Shown in pieces: positions 34,526 to 43,975 of a DNA stretch of 64,000 bases; the stretch's first letter is position 1, and each line of letters opens with the position of its first letter. A program made the position numbers and the translations under genes. The notes below the pieces were generated by a model. The model had not been told where the DNA came from. It saw only the letters and a list, made by a program, of their open reading frames with translations, and searched no databases. The DNA lies in the NCBI RefSeq assembly GCF_030127145.1, contig NZ_CP126158.1:62001-126000 (forward strand). The letters are read 5' to 3'. Source of the stretch: Halobaculum halobium. Lineage in GTDB: Archaea; Halobacteriota; Halobacteria; Halobacteriales; Haloferacaceae.

Positions 34526-35158
34526 TCACTCGCGGCGCGCGAACCGGACCGCGAGCACGGCGGCGCTCGTCGCCACGAGCAGGAGCTGCCACCCCGCCCA
34601 CACCAGCGGAAACACGCGCTCGACGTTCTCCGGTTCCTCCCCCGGCGAGGGATCGACGCCCGTCGAGTAGTGGAGGTTCTCGGTCGTGCGCACCTCCTCG
34701 GGAGCGAGTTCGACGAACGTCTGGAAGAAGCCGCGCTGGTTCGACAGCCCGGCGCGGCCGTTGAGCGCGTAGAACTGGTCGTGGACCGGCCAGAACAGGT
34801 TGACGCCGTTGGCGACGTAGTCGAGGCCGACCCCGGCCACGGCAAAGCCCGCAAGCGCGACCCACGCCACCTCCGGCCCGGCGGCGCCGACTCTGGTGCG
34901 GAGCCACGATCGGTCGCGGACGCGGGTGTCGTACGCGAGTGCGCCGAGGAGTACGACCGGGATCAAGGCGTTGTGCCCGAGCGAGCGGTGTGCGCCCGCG
35001 AGGAACGGCGAGACGAACGAGTCCAGATCCGGGAGGACCGTCGCCAGGAGGACGACTCCGACCGCGCGCCGACCGAACGTCGACCCGCGCAGCAGCGCCG
35101 CAGCGAGCAATCCGGCCAGCGCCAGGTGAACGAGCGTCGAGGGCACGGGGTGAGCCAT
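34526..35158 (-). CDS. YdjM/DUF457-type membrane-bound putative metal-dependent hydrolase
   Basis: 210 residues from ATG 35158 (an in-frame ATG at 35173 is possible). Hydrophobic helices surround the family signatures LPDLDSF and HRSLGHNALIPV, the Asp/His residues that define LexA-binding, inner-membrane-associated putative hydrolases (YdjM). Activity of the family is not demonstrated. A long loop with YALNGRAGLSNQRGFFQTF lies before the final helix. Divergent from the HTH gene at 35294. Confidence 0.72.
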   Translation of the reverse strand: MAHPVPSTLVHLALAGLLAAALLRGSTFGRRAVGVVLLATVLPDLDSFVSPFLAGAHRSLGHNALIPVVLLGALAYDTRVRDRSWLRTRVGAAGPEVAWVALAGFAVAGVGLDYVANGVNLFWPVHDQFYALNGRAGLSNQRGFFQTFVELAPEEVRTTENLHYSTGVDPSPGEEPENVERVFPLVWAGWQLLLVATSAAVLAVRFARRE

Positions 35159-35293
35159 GGCTCGCGGTGGCATGGCCGTTTCGGCGGTCGGCGGGCCAAG
35201 GGCCGGTCGCGAACCGGTGGGCACCGCGTCGCTCCCGTCGAGCGGGCCGGCCGCTCCGACACCCTTACACTCGGGTGAACCGACCTGCCGGAT

Positions 35294-36012
35294 ATGACTG
35301 TGGGCGAGGACCACGGGGAGGCGCGCTCGCGCCTCGCCCGCCGAATCGCGGGGAGATCACACTCTCCCGGGACCCGGGTGCGACGCTGCGAAAGTGGCGC
35401 ACGGACTTCGACGTCTCCCAGACGGAACTGGCCGATCGGATGGACGTGTCCTCGTCGGTCGTCTCCGACTACGAGAGCGGGCGCCGGGAGTCCCCCGGGA
35501 TCGGCCTCGTCTCTCGGGTCGTCCGGGGACTGCTCGACATCGACGAGTCGCGCGGCGGATCGCGCATCCGGCAGTTCGCCCGCGTCGTCTCGGCGGGCTT
35601 CGAGTCAGACATCGTCCGCGACATCCGCGAGTATCCCGCCGCGATCCCGACCGAACGCGTGTACGAGGCGCTCGACGCCACCGAGGTCGCATCCGGCGAG
35701 CGCGACACGGTCAACGGTCACACCGTGATCAACTCCATCGAGGCGATCACGTCGCTGTCCTCCGAGGAGTTCTACCGCCTGTACGGCCAGTCGACCGACC
35801 GCGCGCTCGTGTTCACCGGCGTCACCCGCGGAGAGTCACCGCTGGTCGCGCTCAGGGTGGTGACGCCGACGCCGAACGCGGTGATCCTCCACGGCCTTGA
35901 CGAGGAGGCACTGTGGGACCACGCCGCCGCGCTCGCGCAGGTCGACGGGTTCTCGCTCGCGGTGTCGACGGCGGATCTGGAGCCGGCGCTGGAGGAACTT
36001 CGGTCGCTGTAA
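35294..36012 (+). CDS. XRE-type HTH regulator, frameshifted near N terminus
   Basis: ATG 35294 begins MTVGEDHGEARSRLARRIAG in phase 2; after 35350-35353 coding continues in phase 1 as EITLSRDPGATLRKWRTDF to 36012. One G missing from GGGG at 35350-35353 accounts for this; restored length is 239 residues. The HTH (VSQTELADRMDVSSSVVSDY) is followed by a region with EFYRLYGQSTDRALVFTGVT, as in archaeal XRE regulators that carry a small-molecule-binding C-terminal domain. The open phase-1 frame to 34939 covers the divergent promoter and neighbour and is not the real N terminus. Ligand unknown. Confidence 0.75.
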
Positions 36013-36043
36013 GCAGGGCGAGGCGCCAGCCACGTCGGAACGA

Positions 36044-36427
36044 CTACCGGTGTGACTCGACGAACTCGGCGAGGCGGTCGGCGCCGACGAACCCGTCCGC
36101 GAGCCGACCGACTTCCACCGGATCACCGTCGTCATCGGCTTCGAACAGCGCCAGCGTCGGCACCGACCGGATCGTGTGGTCGCTCACGAGCTGCGGGTCG
36201 TCGCGCGGGTTCACCAGCAGGATCGGCACCGCGGCGTTGCGCGCGACGCCGCCAAGCACCGGTTCGATGCTCTGGCAGATCGAACAGCCGTTCGTGTAGA
36301 AGTCGACGAGGACGAGATCCGACTCGGCGACGGCGTCGCGAAGTGCCCCGGGGAACTCGTGGGCGTCGACGTTCCGGGGTCTGTGTGTCGCGTCGGCGGA
36401 CCCGCCGGCGGGGGAGGTGTCGCTCAT
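36044..36427 (-). CDS. Thioredoxin-family protein
   Basis: 127 residues. Thioredoxin fold with the active site in LVLVDFYTNGCSICQSIEPV (CSIC in place of CGPC) and cis-proline in RSVPTLALFE. An N-terminal 20-residue polar extension is present. The non-standard dipeptide between the cysteines usually shifts redox potential, so it may be a specialised reductase. Convergent with the HTH gene (31 bases). Confidence 0.82.
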   Translation of the reverse strand: MSDTSPAGGSADATHRPRNVDAHEFPGALRDAVAESDLVLVDFYTNGCSICQSIEPVLGGVARNAAVPILLVNPRDDPQLVSDHTIRSVPTLALFEADDDGDPVEVGRLADGFVGADRLAEFVESHR

Positions 36428-36552
36428 ACGGTTTCATCGGCCGCCGGCAGTAAAGCCGTTGTACACGAGTGCGCGATCCGCGCACCGGCGGCGGCGAGGG
36501 CGGAGCCGATCACGCGGGCGGAGCACGTCCCGTCAGCCGACGGCGACTGGGC

Positions 36553-37889
36553 TCACTCGACGTAGTCGTACTTCCGCTCGCTCATCCGGCCCCAGCCGGT
36601 GAACACGAACTCCCCTCTGGCTGAGTGAATTCCTCCAGTTCCACGTCCATGTCGTGGTTGTGGCGGTCGTGCACTTGTTCGTACTCGTCGTACGAGAGGT
36701 CGTAGCGCCGCTGGAGTTGGTCCTCGAGATTGGCCGCGTCGATCTCCTCGCGCCAGCCGTCGGCGACGGTCTCCGCGTGGATCTCCGCTTGCGCGCCGGA
36801 ACCGTACGACGCGACGAGGAGCTTCTGGCCTTCGAGATCGATGTCGTTCTCGGCTGCGTGACGCAGCGCCGAGGTGCGAGCGATGTGGACCGAGCCGGTG
36901 TACCAGTTCCCGACGCGTCGCGAGATGTTCAGCGTGGGGTCGATCGTCTCGGCGTACCACGACTGGTACTCCTCGGTCTCCTTCAGGTCGTCCATGTACG
37001 CCCGGATGGCTTCCTCATAGCTGTCCCAGTCGTCGAAGTCCTCCTCGCGGGGCTGGCGACCGATGCGACCCTCGAGGGCGTCTTCGATCTCGGTGTCGCG
37101 GATCATGTGCCGGTAGCCGAGCAGCCCCGCCTTGCGGACCATGCCCGGGAAGGGCGTGTGGAACGGGACGTACGCGAAGTCGTCGGGGTGGGCGTCCCAC
37201 GCCACCGACTCGAAGTCGGTCAGCGCCTCGCGCATGCGAGCGAGGTACACCTGCATCGAGCGCTTGCCGTCGACGGAGGGGAACTGCTGGTTCGGCTTCA
37301 GGAAGTCCGTCTCGTCGGCGCTCCCGTACCCCTGCTCGGTCGAGAGTTCGACGACCGACGGATTCTCGTCGATGAGCATCGCGACCGCGCCGGCGCCCTG
37401 GGTCGCCTCGCCGGGGTCGCCGCGGGCGTACAGCGCCGTGTCGGTGGCGATGACCAGCGCCGCGCGACCGCGGTTGCGCCCCGCCTTGATCCAGTTGTAC
37501 GCGTCGTCGATCGACTGGGTGCCCGCGACGCAGGCGAACTTGCGCTCGCCCTTGTTCGCGTGGTGGAAGTCGCCCTCGTACACCTGCTCCAGGCAGCCGG
37601 CGATGTACGTGGAGACGGGCTTGGAGTTGTCGAACGCCGACTCGGTGGCCACGTCGATGCGCCCGATGTCCTGCGGGTCCAGGTCCTTGCGGTCCATCAG
37701 GCGCTTGGCCGCGTTCGCGCCCATCGTGACGATGTCCTCGTAAGCGTCCGGGAACGAGGAGGTCTCCAGCCCGAGGCCCTTCGTGTACTTCCCGGGGTCC
37801 TCACCTTTCGCCGGCGCGAACGTTCCGGGGAGGTCGAGTTGGAGCTTCCCCGTCCAGATCTCGATCGCGTCGATGCCCACTGCTGTCAT
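36553..37889 (-). CDS. hmgB: Hydroxymethylglutaryl-CoA synthase, frameshift near the 3' end
   Basis: Condenses acetyl-CoA and acetoacetyl-CoA to HMG-CoA for the mevalonate pathway and archaeal isoprenoid lipids. Catalytic residues are visible: Glu in ATESAFDNSKP, nucleophile Cys in KFACVAGTQSIDDAY, His in YVPFHTPFPGM. The frame from 37889 runs to FTQPEGSSCSPAGAG and stops at 36582. Restoring one base in the run at 36612-36615 gives the ending EFVFTGWGRMSERKYDYVE at 36553 and 445 residues, the usual archaeal length. Because the enzyme is essential, a base-calling error is the best explanation. The symbol follows archaeal usage (hmgB/mvaS). Confidence 0.88.
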
Positions 37890-38025
37890 GGACGGCCGTA
37901 CGGAGAACCGGGTTGTAGGTCTGTCGATGGTCGAATACGTCGATCGTCGAAATAGTGTTTAGTAAAACGGTCTTCTCAGGAAGATTTCCCTCGAGAAGCT
38001 GCCAACCCTGTCTTCGCAATTCTCA

Positions 38026-40143
38026 TTATCCTGCCCCCGATTTCTCGGTGATGGTCACTTCGTCCTCTATGGTTCCATCTGATGCGTATATCCGGAAAAC
38101 AATATCATATGTCTGTTTATTACTGTTATCATCATTGAAAGAGTACGTATCGCTCTGCGCAACCGACGTGTACTGTCCTTCTTGAACTCCCGAATCAGAG
38201 TTTACCACCGTAATAGTCACGTTTTCAAAGTCAGTGTTATTAACGGAATAGCTAATGTCGAAGTCAGTTTGTTTCCCGTTTGAGCCAGTATTGTCGGTAA
38301 CTGAAGTGCCCGTGAAACTCGTCTGTGAACTACCGCTTCCACTCCCTCCGCCGCCACCGGCGCTGCCCGGCGGTGCTGTGTGAACGAGGAACTCCGCGGT
38401 TCGTTTTGCCCCATCGTTTGACATATAAGCGACGACGATCCGAACATCCCTATCGGACATGTTCTGTTCGGTCGCACTGTTCTCGCCGACGAGATAGAAC
38501 TCAGCGAACTCCACCGTTGTGTTCGTCTGCCCCCTGACTTCGACCATCCCACTGCCGACGACGGTCGAGACGTCTTCCAAACCCCCGGTGTTGGTGTTCA
38601 ACGCCCGCTCCGTTCGCGGTTCGATGAGTGATAGAGACCGTCCACGACCGCTCACGTATGTATATTGGTCGGGCGTCAGTTCGACGTCGACGTACCCGCT
38701 CTGTGTCGACGACTCGACGTATAGTTCGCTTTGTTCTTTCCCTTCGCCGGCGATCTCGTCGGAGAGGCCATTGAACCGGATGTCTTCGGGTATCACCGTC
38801 ACAGCCGTGATGTCGACACTCGTGTTCCCGGTGTTGCGGACGGTTAGCGAGACGCCGCCTGGAGTTGAGTCGCCATCGGCGTCGAATGCTGTCGCGGTGC
38901 CAACCACCGCGAGCGGAGAGCCGGAGCCACCGGTTCCGGCTGTCGGCGCCGAGATGTCAACAGTTATGTTCGCGTTTTCGGGCATCGAGGCATCGAACCC
39001 GCTGTCTCCTGGGTTCTTCCCGTCCACGAACGTGAAGTTCAGGGCCGCATCATCACCCCCGGCGGTGTATTCGAAGACCGCCCGTCCGTCATCGTCGGTT
39101 CGCACCGTCGCCGTGGTACCGCCCACGAACGACCCTTCCGGTGCGTAGCCGGTGACAGCCTTCCCGGAGACGGGATTCCCGAACTGGTCGCGAACCTCCA
39201 GAACAACCTCGCGGGTCGTCCCTTCAGTCATCTGTGAGGGGCGCTGCTCCACGTCGAGATACGCCGCGGACCGGTCGGGAGCGTCACCCGATCCGAGATG
39301 TACCGCCGCGATGCCGAGCGAGTACGTCCGGGAGTCGTTCAGTTCGATCGTCACGCGGTTCGGCCCGGTTTGGTGCGTGTCGTTCACCCACCCATCATCG
39401 ATCTCGTCAGACAACAGCTCATCCCAACGCGTCGCATTCAGGGTCGTCGGGATTGTGACGTTCAGCTCTCCTGAAACGCGCTCGCGCCGAGATATCGTAC
39501 TCACCGCCTCCGGGTCGACCGATACCGTCGAGACGCCGTTCCGTCGGAGATCGCCCGACACGGCGACGAGAGTGATTCGGTCGTCCTCGACGACGCGTTG
39601 ATCCGTCAGCGTGAGGTTCGCCCCGTTTGAGAACCGATTGAACGTGATACCGGACTCGTAGCGCGTGGCCGGCGCCTCGCGGTAGTTGCTGTATCGCGGT
39701 TCGTAGACGACGAATCGCGTGGATTTGTTCCGGTTTGCCCCATCGGTCCAATAGTCGTTCGCCTCGTTGCCGACGGAACTCGTCACGTTGACGTTCTCCA
39801 GCGAGGCGTTCTCGTTATCGGGAGGCGGAACCGTCGAGAGTCTCCCCGACGCCGGCGGCGGATTCACGAAGAACGTCCGACTGGGGTAGCGCGTCCCGAG
39901 TTTCACCGTCGCCGGCGCGGCGCTCCCGGTCCGTCCGGTCGCGGCGACGCTGGCCGACAACTCGACCATGTCAGTCTGGACCTCCTGGTTGTGAAGAAAC
40001 TCGACTTCGCGATTCTGGTCCGGGACGACCGTCGCCTGGTACGTCGAGAGGGCGACGATCAGGAATCCGAAGAGGATCACCGCGCCGATTTGCACCGTGA
40101 CGGCGCGATCACGCGTTCCGTTCCCGTCCCCCCGGCCAGTCAT
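38026..40143 (-). CDS. Large exported surface protein with pilin-like N terminus and Ig-like domain
   Basis: 705 residues. The N terminus RDRAVTVQIGAVILFGFLIV is the hydrophobic type IV pilin-like segment found on haloarchaeal exported proteins; the rest is extracellular, rich in Asp/Thr/Ser, with many N-glycosylation sequons (for example NVT, NKS, NLT). About residues 290-390 (REVVLEVRDQFGNPVSGKAV) form a Big_1/invasin-type Ig-like domain. Downstream is a second beta domain and a GGGGGSGSGSS linker followed by a final beta domain. Possibly an adhesin or pilus-associated protein. Codon use is slightly more AT-rich at the 3' end. Confidence 0.7.
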   Translation of the reverse strand: MTGRGDGNGTRDRAVTVQIGAVILFGFLIVALSTYQATVVPDQNREVEFLHNQEVQTDMVELSASVAATGRTGSAAPATVKLGTRYPSRTFFVNPPPASGRLSTVPPPDNENASLENVNVTSSVGNEANDYWTDGANRNKSTRFVVYEPRYSNYREAPATRYESGITFNRFSNGANLTLTDQRVVEDDRITLVAVSGDLRRNGVSTVSVDPEAVSTISRRERVSGELNVTIPTTLNATRWDELLSDEIDDGWVNDTHQTGPNRVTIELNDSRTYSLGIAAVHLGSGDAPDRSAAYLDVEQRPSQMTEGTTREVVLEVRDQFGNPVSGKAVTGYAPEGSFVGGTTATVRTDDDGRAVFEYTAGGDDAALNFTFVDGKNPGDSGFDASMPENANITVDISAPTAGTGGSGSPLAVVGTATAFDADGDSTPGGVSLTVRNTGNTSVDITAVTVIPEDIRFNGLSDEIAGEGKEQSELYVESSTQSGYVDVELTPDQYTYVSGRGRSLSLIEPRTERALNTNTGGLEDVSTVVGSGMVEVRGQTNTTVEFAEFYLVGENSATEQNMSDRDVRIVVAYMSNDGAKRTAEFLVHTAPPGSAGGGGGSGSGSSQTSFTGTSVTDNTGSNGKQTDFDISYSVNNTDFENVTITVVNSDSGVQEGQYTSVAQSDTYSFNDDNSNKQTYDIVFRIYASDGTIEDEVTITEKSGAG

Positions 40144-40219
40144 GGACCCGTGTAGCCGGAGGGCGGTGATAAGCGTGCGGGACCGGCTATCAGTTCGGAC
40201 GCCGCCACGTAGGCGGTCC

Positions 40220-40798
40220 CTATTCGTCTTCCTCGACGACTTCGGGGTCGGCCATCGCCGACTGCAGCGAGTCGAGCCCGTTGACCCACTCGGAGACGAA
40301 GCCGTATTCGAGGTCCTCGACGAGGTCCAGCGGCAGCTCGTCGCCGTCGATGATTCGGGTGCCGGCCTGGACGAGGTAGCCGAGGGCGGCGTCGACGTCC
40401 TCCTCTGCCTCCGCGGCCGCGGCGGCCTCGACGTACTCGGCGACGGTTCCCTCGTCTGCGGCGCCGCCGACGACGTACTCCTCGGCGGCGTAGAACACGC
40501 ACACCTGACTCGTCTGGACGCCGTCGATCAGCATCGCCTTCTCCTCGTCCGCGATGTCGACGTCTTCCAGCACGATGTCGCGGATGTCGGCGATCTCGTC
40601 GGTCGCCTCTTGTTCACTCAGCCGGTCGTCGTCGTATGCTGCGAGGATCTTCGCGATCGCGATCGCGGTGTCGTCCTGAAGATTGAGCAGCAACCGGGCG
40701 GAGTCCTCGTTTTCGGGATCGAGGTCTTCTTCCGCCACGCGGTCGAGCCAGTTCTGCCACCGGTCGGCGGTGTAGAACGTCTCCTCGGATTCGCTCAT
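40220..40798 (-). CDS. DUF2150 family protein
   Basis: 192 residues from ATG 40798. Strongly acidic, largely helical (ETFYTADRWQNWLDRVAEED, then DDTAIAIAKILAAYDDDRLS). This matches the archaeal DUF2150 family as I recall it; function unknown. The frame extends to 40870 with non-coding-like composition. Preceded by 290 bases without a gene. Confidence 0.72.
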   Translation of the reverse strand: MSESEETFYTADRWQNWLDRVAEEDLDPENEDSARLLLNLQDDTAIAIAKILAAYDDDRLSEQEATDEIADIRDIVLEDVDIADEEKAMLIDGVQTSQVCVFYAAEEYVVGGAADEGTVAEYVEAAAAAEAEEDVDAALGYLVQAGTRIIDGDELPLDLVEDLEYGFVSEWVNGLDSLQSAMADPEVVEEDE

Positions 40799-41088
40799 AC
40801 CCACACGGTTTCGGCCTGTCTTGATATGCCTTTCTTCTCCCCGAACGCCCGGCGATCGGGGGCGTGTCACACGGATCGCGGTGGATCTGGCGTGTCACTC
40901 TCAGGCTCAGAACGCGGTCATAGTTGCCGCGGTCACGGCGTTTGGATCGCACAGCCGTGTCCAGTTCACGATGACCGCGTCCACATCACGACGGCCACGC
41001 TCGAATCACACCAACGGCATCCGACTTCCAATCATCTTCGTCCACGACGCGGTCGAACTTCCGATCGCGGTCGCGGACGGGACCGGCG
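40799..41088. other. Spacer without gene
   Basis: 290 bases between two leftward genes. It should contain the DUF2150 promoter and the end of the TatD-like transcript. Frames here are short and arginine-rich; no RNA gene or repeat recognised. Confidence 0.35.
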
Positions 41089-41952
41089 TTACTCCGACGC
41101 CGACTCCGAGAGCGTCGCCTCGGTGTCGATGTCGTAGACCGCCCGCGGCGTCTCGACGTGAGCAGTCGCCACCGCGTCGTCGTATCCTTCGTCGAGCAGC
41201 CACCGAACGCGCCGCGGAACTGTCTTCGGTCCAAGCACCATCCCCGGCTTCTCCGGGTCGTCGACGAAGTCCGTCTCCATCACGAACGGCTCGCCGCGCT
41301 CGGCGGCCGTCCGCAGCCAGTCTTTCTCGCACATCACGCTCGGCGTCGGTCCGGCCAGCCGCCCAGACGCGTAGTGTTTCACGACCTGCGTGGGTTCCAT
41401 CCCTGCGTCGACCGCCCACTCGGCGAGTTCGGTGAGGTCCTCGCTGGCCTCGCTGTGGAGCTGCACCGCGCAGTTCAGCTCGGCGCCGTGTTCGAACGCG
41501 CGGCGCATCACCGCGTTCGAGGCGTCCCAGACGGCGTCAGACACGTCGTAGTGCGGGCGACCTGACTTCAGTCCGAGCGCGCGCCCCTCGTCGACGAACT
41601 CCGCGGCAATCGCGAGACCCTCCCGCATCAAGTCCCGCGCCGCAGCGGGGTCGTACCCCTCGTCGTCGACGAGTCGGGATACCAGGCCCGGATGGACGCC
41701 GAGGACAGGCCACGCGCGGCCGCGGAGCCGCTCGCTCGCCTCGCGGGTTGCCTCGATCGTCGTCTCGAACACCGACCGGAACGCTTCGGCGTCGGACGGA
41801 ACCGGTCCGAGGTGCCAGGAGGGCTTGTTGACGACGATCAGGTGCGTGCCGCCCAGCCGGGCGAAATCGTCGACGGCGGCCATACCCCGACCGTGCTCGG
41901 GGTCGAGGTGGAGGTGGTTGTCGAGCACGGGCGTCCCAAGATCCTCGCTCAT
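41089..41952 (-). CDS. TatD-related metal-dependent hydrolase
   Basis: 287 residues. Amidohydrolase-like barrel with HxH in LDNHLHLDPEHGRGM, VLGVHPGLV, LHSEASEDL and metal Asp in FVMETDFVDDPEKPG, ending AHVETPRAVYDI. The order matches archaeal TatD-related proteins. TatD proteins are nucleases in some organisms, but archaeal relatives are uncharacterised. Monocistronic. Confidence 0.78.
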   Translation of the reverse strand: MSEDLGTPVLDNHLHLDPEHGRGMAAVDDFARLGGTHLIVVNKPSWHLGPVPSDAEAFRSVFETTIEATREASERLRGRAWPVLGVHPGLVSRLVDDEGYDPAAARDLMREGLAIAAEFVDEGRALGLKSGRPHYDVSDAVWDASNAVMRRAFEHGAELNCAVQLHSEASEDLTELAEWAVDAGMEPTQVVKHYASGRLAGPTPSVMCEKDWLRTAAERGEPFVMETDFVDDPEKPGMVLGPKTVPRRVRWLLDEGYDDAVATAHVETPRAVYDIDTEATLSESASE

Positions 41953-42083
41953 GGTCGCGGTTGCGCGCCGGCGCTCGAAAACCCTGCGGGCCGCGATCGG
42001 TTTGAGTCAGCCGTGTCGTCTCTGAGCCGGTCGCGGCACGCCGTACATTCGGCTCAAAGACACCTGTCGAGCAGTCCCCCGCT

Positions 42084-42539
42084 TCAAAACGGTGTCCGCC
42101 CGCGCGCGATCACGACAGAAGCCCGCTCGTCAGGATCGGTCCAGACGAGACGGACGTCGGTTCCGGGCGGGACAGGTCCCTCCGTCTCCGACGAGAGGAC
42201 GATGCTGTCGCCGCCGGTGAGCGGGTAGCGCGTCTTCAGCGCGGCGCGCTCGTGCCCGCTGTCGGCGACGAGCGTCAGATTGCCCGTGTTCTGCTTGGTA
42301 ACGGTTTCGCCGCCGTGGATGCTGGCAGTCACTTCGTAGTTGTTCCCGACCGTCCGGTAAGTGAAGTCGACCGTCACCGACGGCGGACCTGCACCGAGTC
42401 CACCCGGGAGGCCGAGCATCGCGGCGCCGAGCACCGCCGCGAGTACGACCGAGATCGCCACCATCGTGACGGTCGCGATCACCGGCGTAACGGCTCTGTC
42501 AGCCGATTTCCATCCGTGTGTGGGGTCTTGCGTGGGCAT
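42084..42539 (-). CDS. Type IV pilin (haloarchaeal pilin N-terminal domain)
   Basis: 151 residues. The N-terminal motif ADRAVTPVIATVTMVAISVV is the class III signal and assembly helix of haloarchaeal pilins and archaellin-like proteins, processed by the prepilin peptidase PibD. The mature part is a small beta-domain with one NLT sequon. It lies near other exported proteins but far from the pilus machinery genes at 55-61 kb, which could export it. Confidence 0.78.
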   Translation of the reverse strand: MPTQDPTHGWKSADRAVTPVIATVTMVAISVVLAAVLGAAMLGLPGGLGAGPPSVTVDFTYRTVGNNYEVTASIHGGETVTKQNTGNLTLVADSGHERAALKTRYPLTGGDSIVLSSETEGPVPPGTDVRLVWTDPDERASVVIARGRTPF

Positions 42540-42928
42540 CGCTGGGAGTGGGCGCCCCCCCAGCAGGCGCCCGGAATAATCGAAACGTCGCCACGAAGAG
42601 ATTTAAGAATAGCCTGCTGAGAATCAGACCTGAAAGTTAGATGAGTTAACCCTCTCGAACGTATTCTGAGTGGACTATGGAAGAGCCTGGTGCACTCGTC
42701 CGCGGACAGAAGATACTAGCGACCGAGATGAATGCCCCTTTGCGACCAGTTGTCTCAGGGATCTCGAGTTGTCTCTTGGGGTTATCGTCGGCCATCAGGA
42801 CTGAAGCCTCGGCTCACGATGTCGTACTCCTGTGCACTATCGGGCATGATCTTAAAAAACATCGGACAATTGACGATCATCAGTGTGAACCCGCCGTCGA
42901 TCAAGCGTGCGCCGTACAGATGTAACAA
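42540..42928. other. AT-richer spacer with one doubtful small ORF
   Basis: 389 bases between the pilin and the SipW-like protein gene. On the minus strand a 49-codon frame at 42646-42795 (MADDNPKRQLEIPETTGRKG at its start) and a 32-codon frame just upstream (MIVNCPMFFKIMPDSAQEYD) look more protein-like than usual shadows, and may be remnants of a decayed gene. No repeat ends or RNA gene recognised. Confidence 0.35.
42646..42795 (-). CDS. Doubtful 49-residue hypothetical protein
   Basis: ATG 42795 to stop 42646 on the minus strand. Composition is mixed and not arginine-rich, with one cysteine (ASIFCPRTSAPG). No ribosome-binding site and no TATA at leaderless distance are evident. It may be a fragment of a lost gene. 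Confidence 0.2.
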   Translation of the reverse strand: MADDNPKRQLEIPETTGRKGAFISVASIFCPRTSAPGSSIVHSEYVREG

Positions 42929-43588
42929 TTATGTGGTTTCGTCTCTGCTGGAACCTGGCTGTACCGCGACGATCGGCATTTTTGCGGAGAAATTTCCTAA
43001 TTGGTTATTAGTAATAAATGTGAAGTCAACGAATACACTTTCTCCTGGTGATAGGCGGATCGCGTTGAAGACATTTCCACGAGATTTGAGAATTACTCTC
43101 CCGCCTGAGTCGATATTTATAACCCCTGTTCCTCCTCCGGATGCCGAAAGACCTGAGCCGCCGGTTCCGGGCCCGGTTTCCGGTTCGTTATAAACGTAGG
43201 CTGTATCGATACCATCTACGTCAGCAATAAGACTGGGAGCCATGCTTGGATCCTCATATGCCGAATCTGATTTGACGATTCCAATAACAACATCATCTTC
43301 GCCTTGATTTGAAATTGAGAAAACGTTTAGGAACGCCGTTCTAGCATCTGGATTGAGTCCAGAAGCACCGTTTCCAGAACTTGAGAAATCTAGTTCCAAT
43401 TCTCCATTGCCCGCCTGCGTTGCACGTGAACCCTGAGATTCTAAGCTAAGATAGGCTTGAGCGTCTCCCGTGACAGTCACTGACACACTGCGTGTAGCAC
43501 TTACGCTAGTAAATGCACCAGTACTTATTGCAGCCGCCCCACCGGCGGCGAGCGATCCCACACCGATCATGAACTTCCGTCGTTCCAT
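42929..43588 (-). CDS. SipW-type signal peptide/DUF1102-like exported protein
   Basis: 219 residues from ATG 43588; in-frame ATGs upstream to 43675 precede the signal peptide. The N terminus ERRKFMIGVGSLAAGGAAAI followed by STGAFTSV is the SipW-type (TasA/camelysin-like) export signal seen in haloarchaeal DUF1102 proteins. The mature domain is a beta-sandwich (VSVTVTGDAQAYLSL) with a Gly-rich insert and an ending DFTFITNNQLGNFSA. Paralogous to the gene at 43976. Likely a cell-surface or matrix protein. It is AT-richer than its neighbours. Confidence 0.7.
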   Translation of the reverse strand: MERRKFMIGVGSLAAGGAAAISTGAFTSVSATRSVSVTVTGDAQAYLSLESQGSRATQAGNGELELDFSSSGNGASGLNPDARTAFLNVFSISNQGEDDVVIGIVKSDSAYEDPSMAPSLIADVDGIDTAYVYNEPETGPGTGGSGLSASGGGTGVINIDSGGRVILKSRGNVFNAIRLSPGESVFVDFTFITNNQLGNFSAKMPIVAVQPGSSRDETT

Positions 43589-43975
43589 GGTTTCGTTCCT
43601 CGTGCACGCCGGCTGGGATGACCCGAACCACACCGGGCACCCCGCGACGTGCTCGTTCTCACCCATGACAGCCACTGTCTTTGGAATACACTGCGGTCAG
43701 AATAGAGAATCAGACTGCGAGACTGTAGAGAGACGAAGCTCCTAGAAAAGGCTCTTTTTGAACAGTAACTCCGAGATACTACCCCACGTCACAGAAGAAG
43801 CGGCCGAACAGAGACGCGACGGTGCCCACTCGTCTGCTCGTTGAGGAGATCGTTTCAAACTAGTCCCGAAACCACGATGGTTCCCACATCCGCCGCCCTA
43901 CACTAAAGTGAGGCGACTGGTATACGCGTGAGTCTGTCCGGCAGGAGTGAGTGAAAAATCTCGGATGTTCGGATG
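43589..43975. other. Spacer and 5' region of the SipW-like gene
   Basis: 387 bases between two paralogous leftward genes. It contains AAAAAGAGCCTTTTCT on the minus strand (about 43746-43761), the only clearly AT-rich promoter-like element, which would leave a 5' untranslated leader of over 130 bases. No gene recognised. Confidence 0.35.

Noticed and set aside
36553-37889. HMG-CoA synthase as a true pseudogene
   Set aside because: Only the last 20 or so residues are affected, all catalytic residues are intact, and the enzyme is essential for archaeal lipid synthesis.
42732-43193. Plus-strand ORF across the SipW-type gene 3' end
   Set aside because: It is antisense to a gene with a clear signal peptide and beta domain, and it ends in Pro/Gly-rich shadow sequence.
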